Source: Deltaproteobacteria bacterium
GTDB taxonomy: Bacteria; Desulfobacterota; JAJRXV01
DNA: 37,774 nucleotides
Assembly: GCA_024275075.1 (NCBI GenBank)
Contig: JAJRZU010000005.1
Coordinates: 1 to 37,774, forward strand
Direction of reading: 5' to 3'
Position 1 is the stretch's first letter. The number at the start of each line of letters is the position of its first letter. Made by a program: the position numbers and the translations under genes. The notes beneath the pieces are model-generated. The model was given only the letters and a program-made list of their open reading frames with translations, did not search any database and was not told the DNA's origin. Shown here piece by piece: positions 18,389 through 27,340 of this stretch.

Positions 18389-20158
18389 ATGGACGCTAAA
18401 GGAGTCATCATAAAGGTAGCCGGACCTCTTGTCATCGCCGACAAAATGAGCGATGCGAAGATGTTTGACGTCGTAAAAGTCGGTGATAAAGGCTTGATCG
18501 GTGAGATAATCGAGATTAAGGGAGACAAGGCTTCTATACAGGTATACGAAGAGACCGGTGGAGTCGGTCCCGGCGAACCCGTTGTAAGCACCGGTATGCC
18601 GCTCAGCGTGGAGCTTGCGCCGGGCATAATTGAGGCTATCTATGACGGTATCCAAAGGCCTCTTGACGTAATAAAGGAAGTTGCCGGTGACTTCATCACA
18701 AGGGGGGTGGACGTACCGAAGGTGAACAGGGAGAAGCTCTGGGCGTTTGTACCGACGGTGAAGGCCGGTGACAAGCTTGTGCGCGGCGACATTATCGGGA
18801 CTGTCCAGGAGACCGTCTCTGTGCTCCATAAAATAATGGTGCCGCCGGACGTAAGTGGTGGCACGGTAAAAGAGATAAAAGAAGGTGAATTCACCGTTGA
18901 AGATACTGTATGCGTACTTGAGACAAAAGATGGAGACAAGAAACTCTCCATGATGCAGAAATGGCCTGTAAGGAAATACAGACCTTATCACAAGAAATTA
19001 CTCTCAACAGAACCGATGATTAGCGGTCAGCGCGTTATCGATACATTCTTCCCTCTGGTAAAGGGCGGCACGGCATGTGTACCAGGCCCATTCGGCAGCG
19101 GGAAGACAGTCATCCAGCACCAGCTCGCGAAGTGGGCTGACACAGAGATAGTCGTATACATCGGTTGCGGTGAGCGTGGAAACGAGATGACAGACGTTTT
19201 GATGGAGTTCCCGCACCTGAACGATCCGCGTACCGGCGAGCCGTTGATGAAGAGGACGGTGCTCATCGCGAATACCTCGAATATGCCTGTTGCGGCGAGG
19301 GAGGCATCGGTATACACCGGTATCACCATCGCGGAGTATTTTAGGGATATGGGCTACAGCGTGGCGGTCATGGCGGACTCCACATCAAGGTGGGCGGAAG
19401 CGATGCGTGAGATATCCGGCAGATTAGAAGAGATGCCCGGTGAGGAAGGCTACCCGGCATATCTTGGTACGAGGATTGCCGAGTTCTACGAGCGTTCCGG
19501 CAGGGTTCAGTGCCTGGGGTCAGACGGCAGGATCGGCGCGGTCACCACTATTGGCGCGGTCTCTCCTCCGGGCGGCGATTTATCAGACCCGGTCGTGCAG
19601 GCGACATTGCGCGTCGTAAAGGTGTTCTGGAGCCTCGAAGCGCACCTTGCGTACCAGCGGCATTTACCCGCGATAAGCTGGCTTAACAGCTACTCATTAT
19701 ATCATAGCAATATAAAAGAATATATGAAAGAGAATGTTTCTGATAAATTTATTGATATGCGGACAGACGCCATGAGCCTCTTGCAGACAGAGTCAGAACT
19801 TAACGAGATCGTGAAGCTGATCGGTGTTGATTCATTATCTTTCGGTGACAGGGTCATATTAGAGACAGCGAGATCACTTCGGGAGGATTTCCTGCACCAG
19901 AACGCGTTCCACGATGTAGATACTTACGCGTCCATAGAAAAACAGTTCAAGATATTAGAGCTGATCTTAAGGATGCATGACATATCCAAAGAGCTCGTCG
20001 AGAAGGATATACCTTTTGATAAGGTAGCCGACATGGAAGTCAGAGAGGACATTGCCAGAGCGCGATACAGAGATGACGCGGAATTTGTCAAATCCTCTGA
20101 TATCATGGAGAAACTTGAAGCAGAAAGGGAAAAACTAATCAAAGAGGGAGTTTTTTAA
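18389..20158 (+). CDS. ntpA: V-type ATPase catalytic subunit A
   Basis: Hydrolyses or makes ATP in the A3B3 head. I chose ATG at 18389, giving [20 protein letters not shown], the family start; the frame is open to 18329, but those 20 residues have no counterpart that I know of. AGGAG lies 13 nt upstream, a rather long spacing. It has 589 residues: N-terminal barrel, the non-homologous insert (about 110-200) typical of A subunits, P-loop GPFGSGKT, catalytic GERGNEM, and [20 protein letters not shown]. It ends 1 nt before ntpB. Confidence 0.97.
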   Translation: MDAKGVIIKVAGPLVIADKMSDAKMFDVVKVGDKGLIGEIIEIKGDKASIQVYEETGGVGPGEPVVSTGMPLSVELAPGIIEAIYDGIQRPLDVIKEVAGDFITRGVDVPKVNREKLWAFVPTVKAGDKLVRGDIIGTVQETVSVLHKIMVPPDVSGGTVKEIKEGEFTVEDTVCVLETKDGDKKLSMMQKWPVRKYRPYHKKLLSTEPMISGQRVIDTFFPLVKGGTACVPGPFGSGKTVIQHQLAKWADTEIVVYIGCGERGNEMTDVLMEFPHLNDPRTGEPLMKRTVLIANTSNMPVAAREASVYTGITIAEYFRDMGYSVAVMADSTSRWAEAMREISGRLEEMPGEEGYPAYLGTRIAEFYERSGRVQCLGSDGRIGAVTTIGAVSPPGGDLSDPVVQATLRVVKVFWSLEAHLAYQRHLPAISWLNSYSLYHSNIKEYMKENVSDKFIDMRTDAMSLLQTESELNEIVKLIGVDSLSFGDRVILETARSLREDFLHQNAFHDVDTYASIEKQFKILELILRMHDISKELVEKDIPFDKVADMEVREDIARARYRDDAEFVKSSDIMEKLEAEREKLIKEGVF

Positions 20159-20159
20159 A

Positions 20160-21596
20160 ATGTTAAAAGAGTATCTAACGGTTAAAGAGGTCGCGGGTCC
20201 CCTCATTTTAGTAGAGGAAGTCTCTGGCGTAAAGTATGAAGAGCTTGTAAGAGTGAAGCTCAAATCAGGTGAGGAGCGGATGGGCAAGGTGCTCGAGGTA
20301 AACGAGGACAAGGCGCTTGTACAGCTCTTTGAGGGCACCACCGGCATCAACATCTACACGAGCAGGGTCTCCTTTTTAGGTAAAGAGATCGAGTTAGGGC
20401 TTAGCGAGGATATATTAGGGCGTGTCTTTGACGGGCTTGGCAGGCCGATTGACGGCGGGCCTAACCTCATACCGGACATCGAGCTGAACATCAGCGGGAA
20501 CCCGATAAACCCGTATGCGCTGGATTACCCCGAGGAGTTTATCCAAACCGGTATCTCGGCCATCGACGGGCTTAATACCCTGGTACGGGGGCAGAAATTA
20601 CCGATATTCTCCGGTTCCGGGCTACCGCATAACCAGCTTGCCGTTCAGATTGCGAGGCAGGCAAAGGTAGTAGGCGCCGAGAGCGAAAAATTCGCCGTCG
20701 TCTTTGGTGCGATGGGGATAACATTTGAGGAGTCTGACTACTTCATATCAGAGTTCAAGAAGACTGGTGCGATCGACCGTGCCGTCTTGTTCCTTAACCT
20801 CGCGAACGACCCGGCGTTAGAGAGGATCGCGACGCCACGGATGGCGCTTACGACCGCTGAATACCTGGCGTACTGGAAGGGTATGCACGTTCTTGTCATC
20901 CTGACTGATATGACAAACTACTGCGAAGCGCTAAGGGAGATATCCGCCGCGCGTAAGGAGATACCCGGCAGGAGGGGCTATCCGGGCTATTTGTATACTG
21001 ACTTATCTATGATTTATGAGCGTGCCGGTAAAATAAAAGACAAAAAAGGCTCGATCACCCAGATACCGATATTGACGATGCCTGAGGATGATAAGACGCA
21101 CCCGATACCAGACCTCACCGGTTATATCACCGAGGGGCAGATAATACTAAGCCGCGTGCTTTATAAGAAGAAGATGGCGCCGCCGATCGACGTGCTACCA
21201 TCGTTGTCAAGGCTGAAGGATAAAGGTATCGGTGACGGTAAGACGCGTGAAGACCACTCTGACGTATTTAACCAGTTGTTCGCGTGTTATGCCCGGGGGA
21301 AGGAGGCGCAGGAACTCGCCGTCATCCTTGGGGAGTCCGCGTTGACGGAGCTTGACAAGAAATTCCTGAACTTCTCGAATGAGTTTGAGAAGCATTATGT
21401 CTCTCAGGGCGAATATGAGGACAGAGGGATAGAGGAGACTCTTGACCTTGGCTGGAAGCTGATGGCTTCCTTCCCGACTAAGGAGCTGAAAAGGATCAGG
21501 CAGGCATGGATCGACAAGTACCTTGTTAAATTTAAAGAAGAGCTTGATTTGACTGATGAAGCTAAAGACGAGGTGAGCACCGAAGATGCGGCTTAA
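20160..21596 (+). CDS. ntpB: V-type ATPase non-catalytic subunit B
   Basis: It has 478 residues. The P-loop is replaced by [12 protein letters not shown], as expected of non-catalytic B subunits. Other landmarks are [29 protein letters not shown] and [13 protein letters not shown]. It alternates with A in the head ring. It begins 1 nt after ntpA and overlaps ntpD by 11 nt, so A, B and D are tightly coupled. Confidence 0.97.
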   Translation: MLKEYLTVKEVAGPLILVEEVSGVKYEELVRVKLKSGEERMGKVLEVNEDKALVQLFEGTTGINIYTSRVSFLGKEIELGLSEDILGRVFDGLGRPIDGGPNLIPDIELNISGNPINPYALDYPEEFIQTGISAIDGLNTLVRGQKLPIFSGSGLPHNQLAVQIARQAKVVGAESEKFAVVFGAMGITFEESDYFISEFKKTGAIDRAVLFLNLANDPALERIATPRMALTTAEYLAYWKGMHVLVILTDMTNYCEALREISAARKEIPGRRGYPGYLYTDLSMIYERAGKIKDKKGSITQIPILTMPEDDKTHPIPDLTGYITEGQIILSRVLYKKKMAPPIDVLPSLSRLKDKGIGDGKTREDHSDVFNQLFACYARGKEAQELAVILGESALTELDKKFLNFSNEFEKHYVSQGEYEDRGIEETLDLGWKLMASFPTKELKRIRQAWIDKYLVKFKEELDLTDEAKDEVSTEDAA

Positions 21597-22206
21597 TGTA
21601 AACCCTACCAGAATGGAGCTGTTGAACCTCAAGAAGCGGATAAAGATCGCTGTAAGGGGGCATAAGCTCTTGAAAGATAAGCAGGACGAATTGATGAGGC
21701 GGTTCTTGGAGCTAATCAAAGACGTGAAGGAGCTGCGGCTCAAGGTTGAAAAGTCCCTGAATGATGTATTCAGGAAATTCGCGTGCCTCTCTTCGATCAT
21801 GTCTGAGGAATCGTTGGAAGAAGCGCTGGCGATGCCTGCAAAGGTGATCAACCTTAACATAGAAAAAAGTCATGTGATGAACCTCACCGTACCGAAGTAT
21901 GAGACGAAGGTAGAAGGCGATATAATGTGTTACGGTTATGGGGACACTTCCGGGGATCTTGACCTTGCGCTGTATCAGCTTGATACGATATTGCAGGATA
22001 TGATAACGCTCGCACAGAAGGAGAAGACGATCGAGCTGCTCGCCGCGGAGATCATCCGAACGAGACGGCGGGTCAACGCCCTGGAGTATATCCTCATCCC
22101 GAACCTCGAAGAGACGATAAAGTATATCGGTATGCGCTTATCCGAGATGGAGCGCTCTAACCTGGCGCGACTTATGAAACTGAAGGATATCATCAGGAAA
22201 CACTAA
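21586..22206 (+). CDS. ntpD: V-type ATPase subunit D (rotor shaft)
   Basis: It has 206 residues and forms the long antiparallel coiled coil that turns inside A3B3. The family start [19 protein letters not shown] and the C-terminal [20 protein letters not shown] are both clear. It is the last gene of the operon; no NtpJ-like or NtpH-like gene follows. Confidence 0.95.
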   Translation: MRLNVNPTRMELLNLKKRIKIAVRGHKLLKDKQDELMRRFLELIKDVKELRLKVEKSLNDVFRKFACLSSIMSEESLEEALAMPAKVINLNIEKSHVMNLTVPKYETKVEGDIMCYGYGDTSGDLDLALYQLDTILQDMITLAQKEKTIELLAAEIIRTRRRVNALEYILIPNLEETIKYIGMRLSEMERSNLARLMKLKDIIRKH

Positions 22207-22301
22207 GCATGATGCTATCTTCAAAATTATACACTCCCTTATAAATTTTTTCACGTACCGTCACCCACGGCGGATAATTATCCATCTTCAGGAGGTAATC
22301 G

Positions 22302-22721
22302 ATGCAAACGAAACTCTTACTTATTCTTGTGCTCTTGTGCTGGGGCGTCACCCCGATAATCGAGAAGGTGGGGTTGAAGGGGACGACACCGTTTGCCGGA
22401 GTGACTATACGCAGTATCGCGATAACTATTGGGCTTCTTGTGATAACATTCATGACCGGCAGAGCGAAAGAGGTCTTTGGTACGGGCGGAAAAGAGATCC
22501 TCCTGTTCACCCTAAGCGGCGTTCTGGCGGGGCTTATCGCGATGATTGCATACTTTGAGGTGCTGAAGAATGGGAACACGTCGGCGGTAGTACCGATAGC
22601 CGCGTCGTACCCCTTGGTCACAGCCATACTAAGTTATTTAATTTTGGGCGAGGCATTTACTACCCCGAAAGTGATCGGTACTGTTTTGATCGTATCAGGG
22701 ATTTGGCTTGTCAAGATATGA
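22302..22721 (+). CDS. Single-domain EamA (DMT) membrane protein
   Basis: It has 139 residues, half the size of usual ten-helix drug/metabolite transporters, with about five membrane helices. The ending (AYFEVLKNGNTSAVVPIAAS, then a LGE motif before VIGTVLIVSGIWLV) is typical of an EamA unit. Such short forms may work as dimers in the manner of small multidrug-resistance proteins. The substrate cannot be read from the sequence. A perfect AGGAGGT precedes ATG at 22302. The next gene's promoter begins inside its 3' end. Confidence 0.85.
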   Translation: MQTKLLLILVLLCWGVTPIIEKVGLKGTTPFAGVTIRSIAITIGLLVITFMTGRAKEVFGTGGKEILLFTLSGVLAGLIAMIAYFEVLKNGNTSAVVPIAASYPLVTAILSYLILGEAFTTPKVIGTVLIVSGIWLVKI

Positions 22722-22737
22722 TTTTATTGTATAATAG
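22708..22737 (+). promoter_or_regulatory. Promoter of the ferritin-like gene
   Basis: TTGTCA, an 18-nt spacer, and a perfect TATAAT (22732-22737). The -35 lies within the last codons of the EamA gene. It would give a leader of about 120 nt. Confidence 0.6.
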
Positions 22738-22759
22738 TATTAGCGTTGCCAGAAACTAT

Positions 22760-22784
22760 TTACACTAAAGAAAAAATAGTGTAA
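22760..22784. promoter_or_regulatory. Inverted repeat in the leader of the ferritin-like gene
   Basis: TTACACTA at 22760-22767 and TAGTGTAA at 22777-22784 are perfect inverted 8-mers separated by nine purines. It lies about 16-40 nt after the predicted transcription start, a position where a dimeric repressor would block transcription. It could also fold as an RNA hairpin. There is no T run for a terminator. Confidence 0.5.
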
Positions 22785-22867
22785 GCTTTGATGATAAATA
22801 GGCATTGTGCTTTAAAGAGAGTTACATGTCTTTATAATCTTTATAATAACTATAACTGGAGGGAAAT

Positions 22868-23551
22868 ATGCCTTTTAAAATGTCAATCGCGTCTTTGAAA
22901 GAGACGTTAGAGGTCGAGAAGGAGCTTATCAAGTCAACATTGGAGCAGATGGAGAGTGAAAACATCCATGAGACGGCAGTAAAGAATCTGCTATCGAAGT
23001 TACAGACAGATATCACGAGCTTTGTAACAAAGATCAAGGCGGATTTCGAGGATGGTTTAAAAGAATATGATATGGTCAAATATCTGAACAATATGCTCAA
23101 GTTAGAGTACAAAGGCATCTTTGATTATAACTACTATGCGTCGCTGGCGACTGACAAGGAGCTTGCTGACCGGTTAAGGGAATTTGGCGCTGTGGAGATC
23201 CAGCACGCTCAAATGATTATTGACAAGATAAGGGCGCTTGGCGCCAAACCGAAGATACCCGGTGCGGCAAAGAGAGCTAAATATACAGATGTCCTTGAGA
23301 TGTTAAAGGAGCACGCCGCGGCGGAAAAAGAGGCGATCGAGCTTTGTGAGGAAGGGGTAAAGATATTCACCGACCCTGAATTCCAGTGGCTGTTGGGGAC
23401 GATCCGCGTTGATGAGATATCTCACCAGCGGGTGATAAAGGAGCTGGTAAAGAAATTTGAGAATGTTCAGATGGTCTTTAAGATTCAGGAGAAATATAAC
23501 CCGCCGAAAGAGATAAACTTTAAAAGTGACGAGCCATGGACGGAAGGGTAG
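22868..23551 (+). CDS. Ferritin-like di-iron protein with helical N-terminal extension
   Basis: It has 227 residues. The four-helix ferritin-like core shows two E-x29-ExxH sets: Glu80 with Glu110 and His113 (VEIQHAQ), and Glu153 with Glu183 and His186 (VDEISHQ). This is the di-iron ligand pattern of bacterioferritins and rubrerythrins. There are no rubredoxin-type CxxC motifs, so it is not a classical rubrerythrin. Residues 1-70 form a charged helical extension, perhaps a coiled coil. It likely acts in iron storage or peroxide reduction, with no neighbour to decide. ATG at 22868 follows GGAGGG. Confidence 0.85.
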   Translation: MPFKMSIASLKETLEVEKELIKSTLEQMESENIHETAVKNLLSKLQTDITSFVTKIKADFEDGLKEYDMVKYLNNMLKLEYKGIFDYNYYASLATDKELADRLREFGAVEIQHAQMIIDKIRALGAKPKIPGAAKRAKYTDVLEMLKEHAAAEKEAIELCEEGVKIFTDPEFQWLLGTIRVDEISHQRVIKELVKKFENVQMVFKIQEKYNPPKEINFKSDEPWTEG

Positions 23552-23565
23552 GGGACTCATCATCC

Positions 23566-23616
23566 GGGCGGCGATAAGCCGCCCTCCATACAGGTACACA
23601 AGCCGCGCCTGTTTTT
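23566..23616 (+). terminator. Hairpin plus terminator-like structure after the ferritin-like gene
   Basis: A perfect 7-bp stem GGGCGGC / GCCGCCC with loop GATAA (23566-23584) is followed by ACAGG / CCTGT (23590-23612) and five T. AAGCCGCG at 23600-23607 also pairs with CGCGGCTT at 23633-23640. The region lies between convergent genes and probably stops transcription rightward. Confidence 0.5.
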
Positions 23617-23638
23617 GGTTTTGGTTCTTACCCGCGGC

Positions 23639-24343
23639 TTACTTTATTGGTTCCCCAAAATATGCCAGCGCCATTTGGGCTGCTCTGCGTACGTTGTGCA
23701 TCGGGTCTGACCTTAGCACTTCCTTTATCGGCGCTATGGCGCGTCTGTCACCGATCAGCTTCAAGGAGGTGACAGCACGGTGACGAACGACCCAGTTCTG
23801 GTCATCTAACACACCGATAAGCGGCTCCACGGCGCGCCCGTCACGGATCGCCCCCAATGCGGACGCCGCACTCGACCTGACCTTACCGTCGGTATCATCT
23901 AATGCCTGTATCAGGAACAATACAGCGTTTTTCGCTTTTGGCCCCGCTTTCGCCAGTTCCTTTGTAGCGTCTACCCGCACTTTTGGATCGTTGGATAATA
24001 GCCGCTTAATCTGCGTTTTTATTGTCGAGGTGGTGTATTCAGGGATGTCATTCATGGAGATAGCCGGTCCCGCAGGCTCCTTTGGCGCCATGATGATCTC
24101 AGGAGCTGAAGATGTAACAGCATCCTTTTTTGTAACAGGTTGCTTCTTCGGGTACAGGACATATACGATAACAATTACGAGAATTATTGCGATAACACCT
24201 ATCAGTCGCTTATTCTCAGGGGTTGCTGAAACCTCTTTCGCTTTAGCCGCTGTTTTTTTTGTCCTGGCTGGTGGTGATGTCTTCTTTTTTGCCGATGTCT
24301 TGGTTGATTTGCCTGACTTAGTTCCTGTTGTTGATTTTTTCAT
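23639..24343 (-). CDS. HEAT-repeat protein with Lys-rich tail and one membrane anchor
   Basis: It has 234 residues. The first 45 are dominated by Lys, Thr, Ser and Ala (MKKSTTGTKSGKSTKTSAKK), like a histone H1-type tail. A membrane helix follows at about 47-65 (IGVIAIILVIVIVYVLYP), then HEAT/PBS-lyase-like repeats (about 115-232), e.g. LDDTDGKVRSSAASALGAIR and LKLIGDRRAIAPI. The Lys-rich part would be cytosolic, with the HEAT part outside or periplasmic. The partner is unknown; such repeats bind proteins. AAAGGAG precedes ATG at 24343. Confidence 0.8.
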   Translation of the reverse strand: MKKSTTGTKSGKSTKTSAKKKTSPPARTKKTAAKAKEVSATPENKRLIGVIAIILVIVIVYVLYPKKQPVTKKDAVTSSAPEIIMAPKEPAGPAISMNDIPEYTTSTIKTQIKRLLSNDPKVRVDATKELAKAGPKAKNAVLFLIQALDDTDGKVRSSAASALGAIRDGRAVEPLIGVLDDQNWVVRHRAVTSLKLIGDRRAIAPIKEVLRSDPMHNVRRAAQMALAYFGEPIK

Positions 24344-24496
24344 ATCTTTTCTCCTTTTTTGATGAAAAAAACATACGCTGAAACTAACTTAACTATAATT
24401 AAAATTACATTGTTTTTATAATTTGTCAATAGCTATTACAAAAAAACGCCACGAATAAATCGCTACGTAAAAGGTATAAGAGGGAAGGGGAGCCGC

Positions 24497-26113
24497 CTAT
24501 GTACCGGCGTTGATGGGGTTCAGCTGTCCCCAGACGAGTGTTTTCGGTTCTTTGGTCTTAAGTGTGTGCAGGACTTTTTTCTTCTTCAGGCAACTCTCTT
24601 TTATCGCCTCTTTGATGACCTTACCGTCAATATCGCTTGGGATATCGATACCAAACAGGTATAAGATGGTCGGTACAAAGTCCATAATCTGCGCGTAGTT
24701 TATTGTGGAGCCTCTTTTTATCTGCGCACCAGAAGCCATGACAAGGCCATTTGTCTTGTGGCTTGTAAATGTTGTAAAGGCGCACTGATACAATGATATG
24801 TTCTCTTCGTGAAGTGACGCGAACGGGTAGTAGCTAAGGTTATCTGGAATTATAAAGAGGTCAGAGGCGTTTTTTGTCATATCGCCGCCCAGATTCCTTT
24901 TTTTGATCACCTCGTTGATGAATTTCCTGTCAGTTTCAGGGTCTTTCAGGTTCATAAGCTTCTTCGCCATCTCGTTTAGAATCCCGTCATAATCATTGCC
25001 GCTGACAGCGCCGTGCGGATATTTATCCGTAAGGTTTATGAATATCTGACCGTAACTGCCCGCGGAAAAAGCCTTTGTGCGCGACCAGTCGATATCGTCT
25101 TTTGTGACAAAGAGCCTGCAAAGCGCGTCGTAACGCCTTTTTAATTCACTCTCGCCTTTAAGATGGTTCAAGTGGAATTTCGCAAGCTCCTTTGTCTTTG
25201 AGCTGGTGTCAAAAAACAGACTCTTGTTGACTTTATCCAGCGAGCTGTCCTTTATCTTCAAATAGCCATTCTCTCTCAGCCATACGTTGATATCGACGAA
25301 TTTGCGAATCGGTGCGACCCCGAAATCCGAGAATATCATCAGTGTCGTATTCTTGTCGATCGCCTTTAATATATGACCTAATTTCTCGTCGAGTTTTTTG
25401 TAAAATTCATGTACGGTGTTCTTGAATTTCTTCGCCCTCTCTTCGTTATATTCCGGGTGAGAGGTGTCTGAGAAGCTGAGCAGAAGGTGCTCAAGCTTGT
25501 CGATCTCATTGTACGAAGCGACTAACAGATCATACTCCTTGTGCTTTAACATGTACAGCACGGCATCTGTCTGCACCTCGATAGAATCGTAAAGGGCGCT
25601 TACGATCCTTTGCAGTCTGCGGCTGTCGAAATCCTTCTCCACATAGACCGCGTAGCCGCCCAAACCCTTCTTCAGCTCAGCTTTCATGCAGTCAGGTGAA
25701 ACAAAAAACTCCTCCTTACCGCTTTTTGAACAAGAAGGAGGGAGCCTTTTGATTATGGTCGCGTGATTGTACTTAGTGACATTGGAGATGGGTACGTTGA
25801 TAAAAACGCTCTTCTTGTCATTACGCTCTAAGATGTCTAACAACGTATCGGTATCGATATCATCTAAAGTGACCGGCGCCGCTTTCCCGCCGCGGGTGCT
25901 GTCGTAGATGCCGTGACTGCCGGACGCCTTACCGGTGAAAAACGATGCGAAGGAGACCGAATGCAAAAGGGGGAAACCGGCCTTTATGCTGCCGCCTGCC
26001 CCCTTAGTCAATATTTTCTCAAGGTTTACAAGCTCTCCTTTTTTTATCAATGGGTACAGAAAATCAAAGGAAGCGCCCGTAAAGTCCAAAACAACTATTT
26101 TATTTTCTATCAT
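24497..26113 (-). CDS. Type I phosphodiesterase/nucleotide pyrophosphatase-like protein, probably degenerate
   Basis: It has 538 residues with the alkaline-phosphatase-like fold: LDFTGASFDFLYPLIKKG at the start, SFFTGKASGSHGIYD, NEIDKLEHLL (metal-binding Asp and His), IFSDFGVAPI and TSHKTNGLVMASG near the end. By comparison with common motifs (LDGA, a Thr nucleophile, SDHG), the first metal Asp is Thr, the nucleophile region lacks an aligned Thr, and the SDHG His is Phe. The second metal site looks intact. It may therefore be a non-catalytic or altered relative. It lies 10 nt downstream of the parvulin-type gene, so the two are likely co-transcribed. Confidence 0.8.
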   Translation of the reverse strand: MIENKIVVLDFTGASFDFLYPLIKKGELVNLEKILTKGAGGSIKAGFPLLHSVSFASFFTGKASGSHGIYDSTRGGKAAPVTLDDIDTDTLLDILERNDKKSVFINVPISNVTKYNHATIIKRLPPSCSKSGKEEFFVSPDCMKAELKKGLGGYAVYVEKDFDSRRLQRIVSALYDSIEVQTDAVLYMLKHKEYDLLVASYNEIDKLEHLLLSFSDTSHPEYNEERAKKFKNTVHEFYKKLDEKLGHILKAIDKNTTLMIFSDFGVAPIRKFVDINVWLRENGYLKIKDSSLDKVNKSLFFDTSSKTKELAKFHLNHLKGESELKRRYDALCRLFVTKDDIDWSRTKAFSAGSYGQIFINLTDKYPHGAVSGNDYDGILNEMAKKLMNLKDPETDRKFINEVIKKRNLGGDMTKNASDLFIIPDNLSYYPFASLHEENISLYQCAFTTFTSHKTNGLVMASGAQIKRGSTINYAQIMDFVPTILYLFGIDIPSDIDGKVIKEAIKESCLKKKKVLHTLKTKEPKTLVWGQLNPINAGT

Positions 26114-26123
26114 GCTGCTTTAT

Positions 26124-27125
26124 CTAAAAAATCTGGATGTCAGCCTTTTCTTTTAGCTCCTTGATCTTTTCTTCAATCTTTACCTGAAATTTCTGCCGCT
26201 TCAAGTTCTCTTCGATTGACTGCTTCACATCCTTAAAACTTTTCAACCCGGCATCTAATTTCTTGACTACTTTGATTATGTGATAACCGAACTTTGTCTC
26301 TACGATATCGCTTTGCTCGCCGACCTTCATGGAGAATGCGGCCTCCTCAAAAGGTTTTACCATTTGACCTTTACCAAAGAAACCAAGATCGCCGCCATTT
26401 TTACCTGATGGGCAATCAGAGACTTCCTTAGCCAAATCCTCAAACTTTTCACCTTTTTTTAACCTCGCCTGCACCTTTTTGATCTTAGCTAACGTCTCAG
26501 CTTTTTGCTCCTTAGTTGCGCCTTCTTCCACTTTACATAAAATGTGGCTCGCCTGCACTTGCTCAGGTTGTGAAAAACGCTCTCTGTTTGACTCATAATA
26601 CTCTTTCAGCTCTTCATCAGTTGCCGTAATCTTATTTATTATCTCATTGTTAATATAATTCTGGATAGTGATCTTTTTCTTTAACTGAAGTTTTACCTTG
26701 TCAATGGTCAGGTTGTTCTTGCTTACCTCGGCTAATAAAGCGTCCTCAGAACCGTACTGCTTGATAATATTAGCATATTCCTCTTCTACCTTCTTGTCGG
26801 CATCCTTGATTAACGGTTTGCTCTCCTGGTACAAAAGAACCTCCTCAATCATATTATCCATTACCTTCTGCCTTATCTCTTTCTCCTTCGCCTCGTCCAT
26901 TTTCTCTCCCTTGGCCGCGCTCGCAGGATTATTCACATACATACTCACAACAGCTTCAATGTCGCTCTTGAGTACCTTCTCGCCGTTCACTGTTGCCGCA
27001 GCTTCACCAGAACCCTGCTTAGGCGCTTCTGAGCTGACTGCCCCATCGCCGCTCTTTTGGCAGCCATACACAAAAAGAACAACCAATACGGCTAAAATTA
27101 CCTGCAAAACTTTTCTTTTCAACAT
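26124..27125 (-). CDS. Lipoprotein parvulin-type peptidyl-prolyl isomerase (SurA/PrsA-like)
   Basis: It has 333 residues. A lipoprotein signal ends in VYGC (Cys22), followed by a Ser/Gly-rich linker. A SurA-type N-terminal helical chaperone region covers about 40-185, and a rotamase domain about 188-290 (QASHILCKVEEG, GGDLGFFGKGQMVKPFEEAAF, KFGYHIIKV). It helps fold exported proteins at the outer face of the inner membrane. AAGGAG lies upstream of ATG at 27125. It heads a two-gene set with the phosphodiesterase-like gene. Confidence 0.93.
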   Translation of the reverse strand: MLKRKVLQVILAVLVVLFVYGCQKSGDGAVSSEAPKQGSGEAAATVNGEKVLKSDIEAVVSMYVNNPASAAKGEKMDEAKEKEIRQKVMDNMIEEVLLYQESKPLIKDADKKVEEEYANIIKQYGSEDALLAEVSKNNLTIDKVKLQLKKKITIQNYINNEIINKITATDEELKEYYESNRERFSQPEQVQASHILCKVEEGATKEQKAETLAKIKKVQARLKKGEKFEDLAKEVSDCPSGKNGGDLGFFGKGQMVKPFEEAAFSMKVGEQSDIVETKFGYHIIKVVKKLDAGLKSFKDVKQSIEENLKRQKFQVKIEEKIKELKEKADIQIF

Positions 27126-27236
27126 TTCTTTTCTCCTTAATCTCTATACTATTTTTAATGAATTTACCCGGCTGTTACAGCCATATACCATAAGATTTAT
27201 ACCTTGCTAAATAAAGGGAATCTCAATTAGTTGCAG

Positions 27237-27265
27237 ATTCTAACAAAATATCTCTTTTTTGGCAA
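27237..27265 (-). promoter_or_regulatory. Promoter of the parvulin-type gene
   Basis: On the minus strand TTGCCA, 17-nt spacer, TAGAAT, each one base from consensus. The leader would be about 105 nt. The 27126-27340 gap is otherwise AT-rich without a supported gene. Confidence 0.6.
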
Positions 27266-27340
27266 TAAAAAAATAGGTGCAATAAAAATAGATAGCAAGC
27301 GCGTACAAGTTATTTGGAGATAGATGATAACACCCACGAG

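Noticed and set aside
22302-22721. EamA gene as a truncated pseudogene
   Set aside because: It has a perfect ribosome-binding site and complete five-helix unit, and short EamA proteins are known; no second-half remnant follows.
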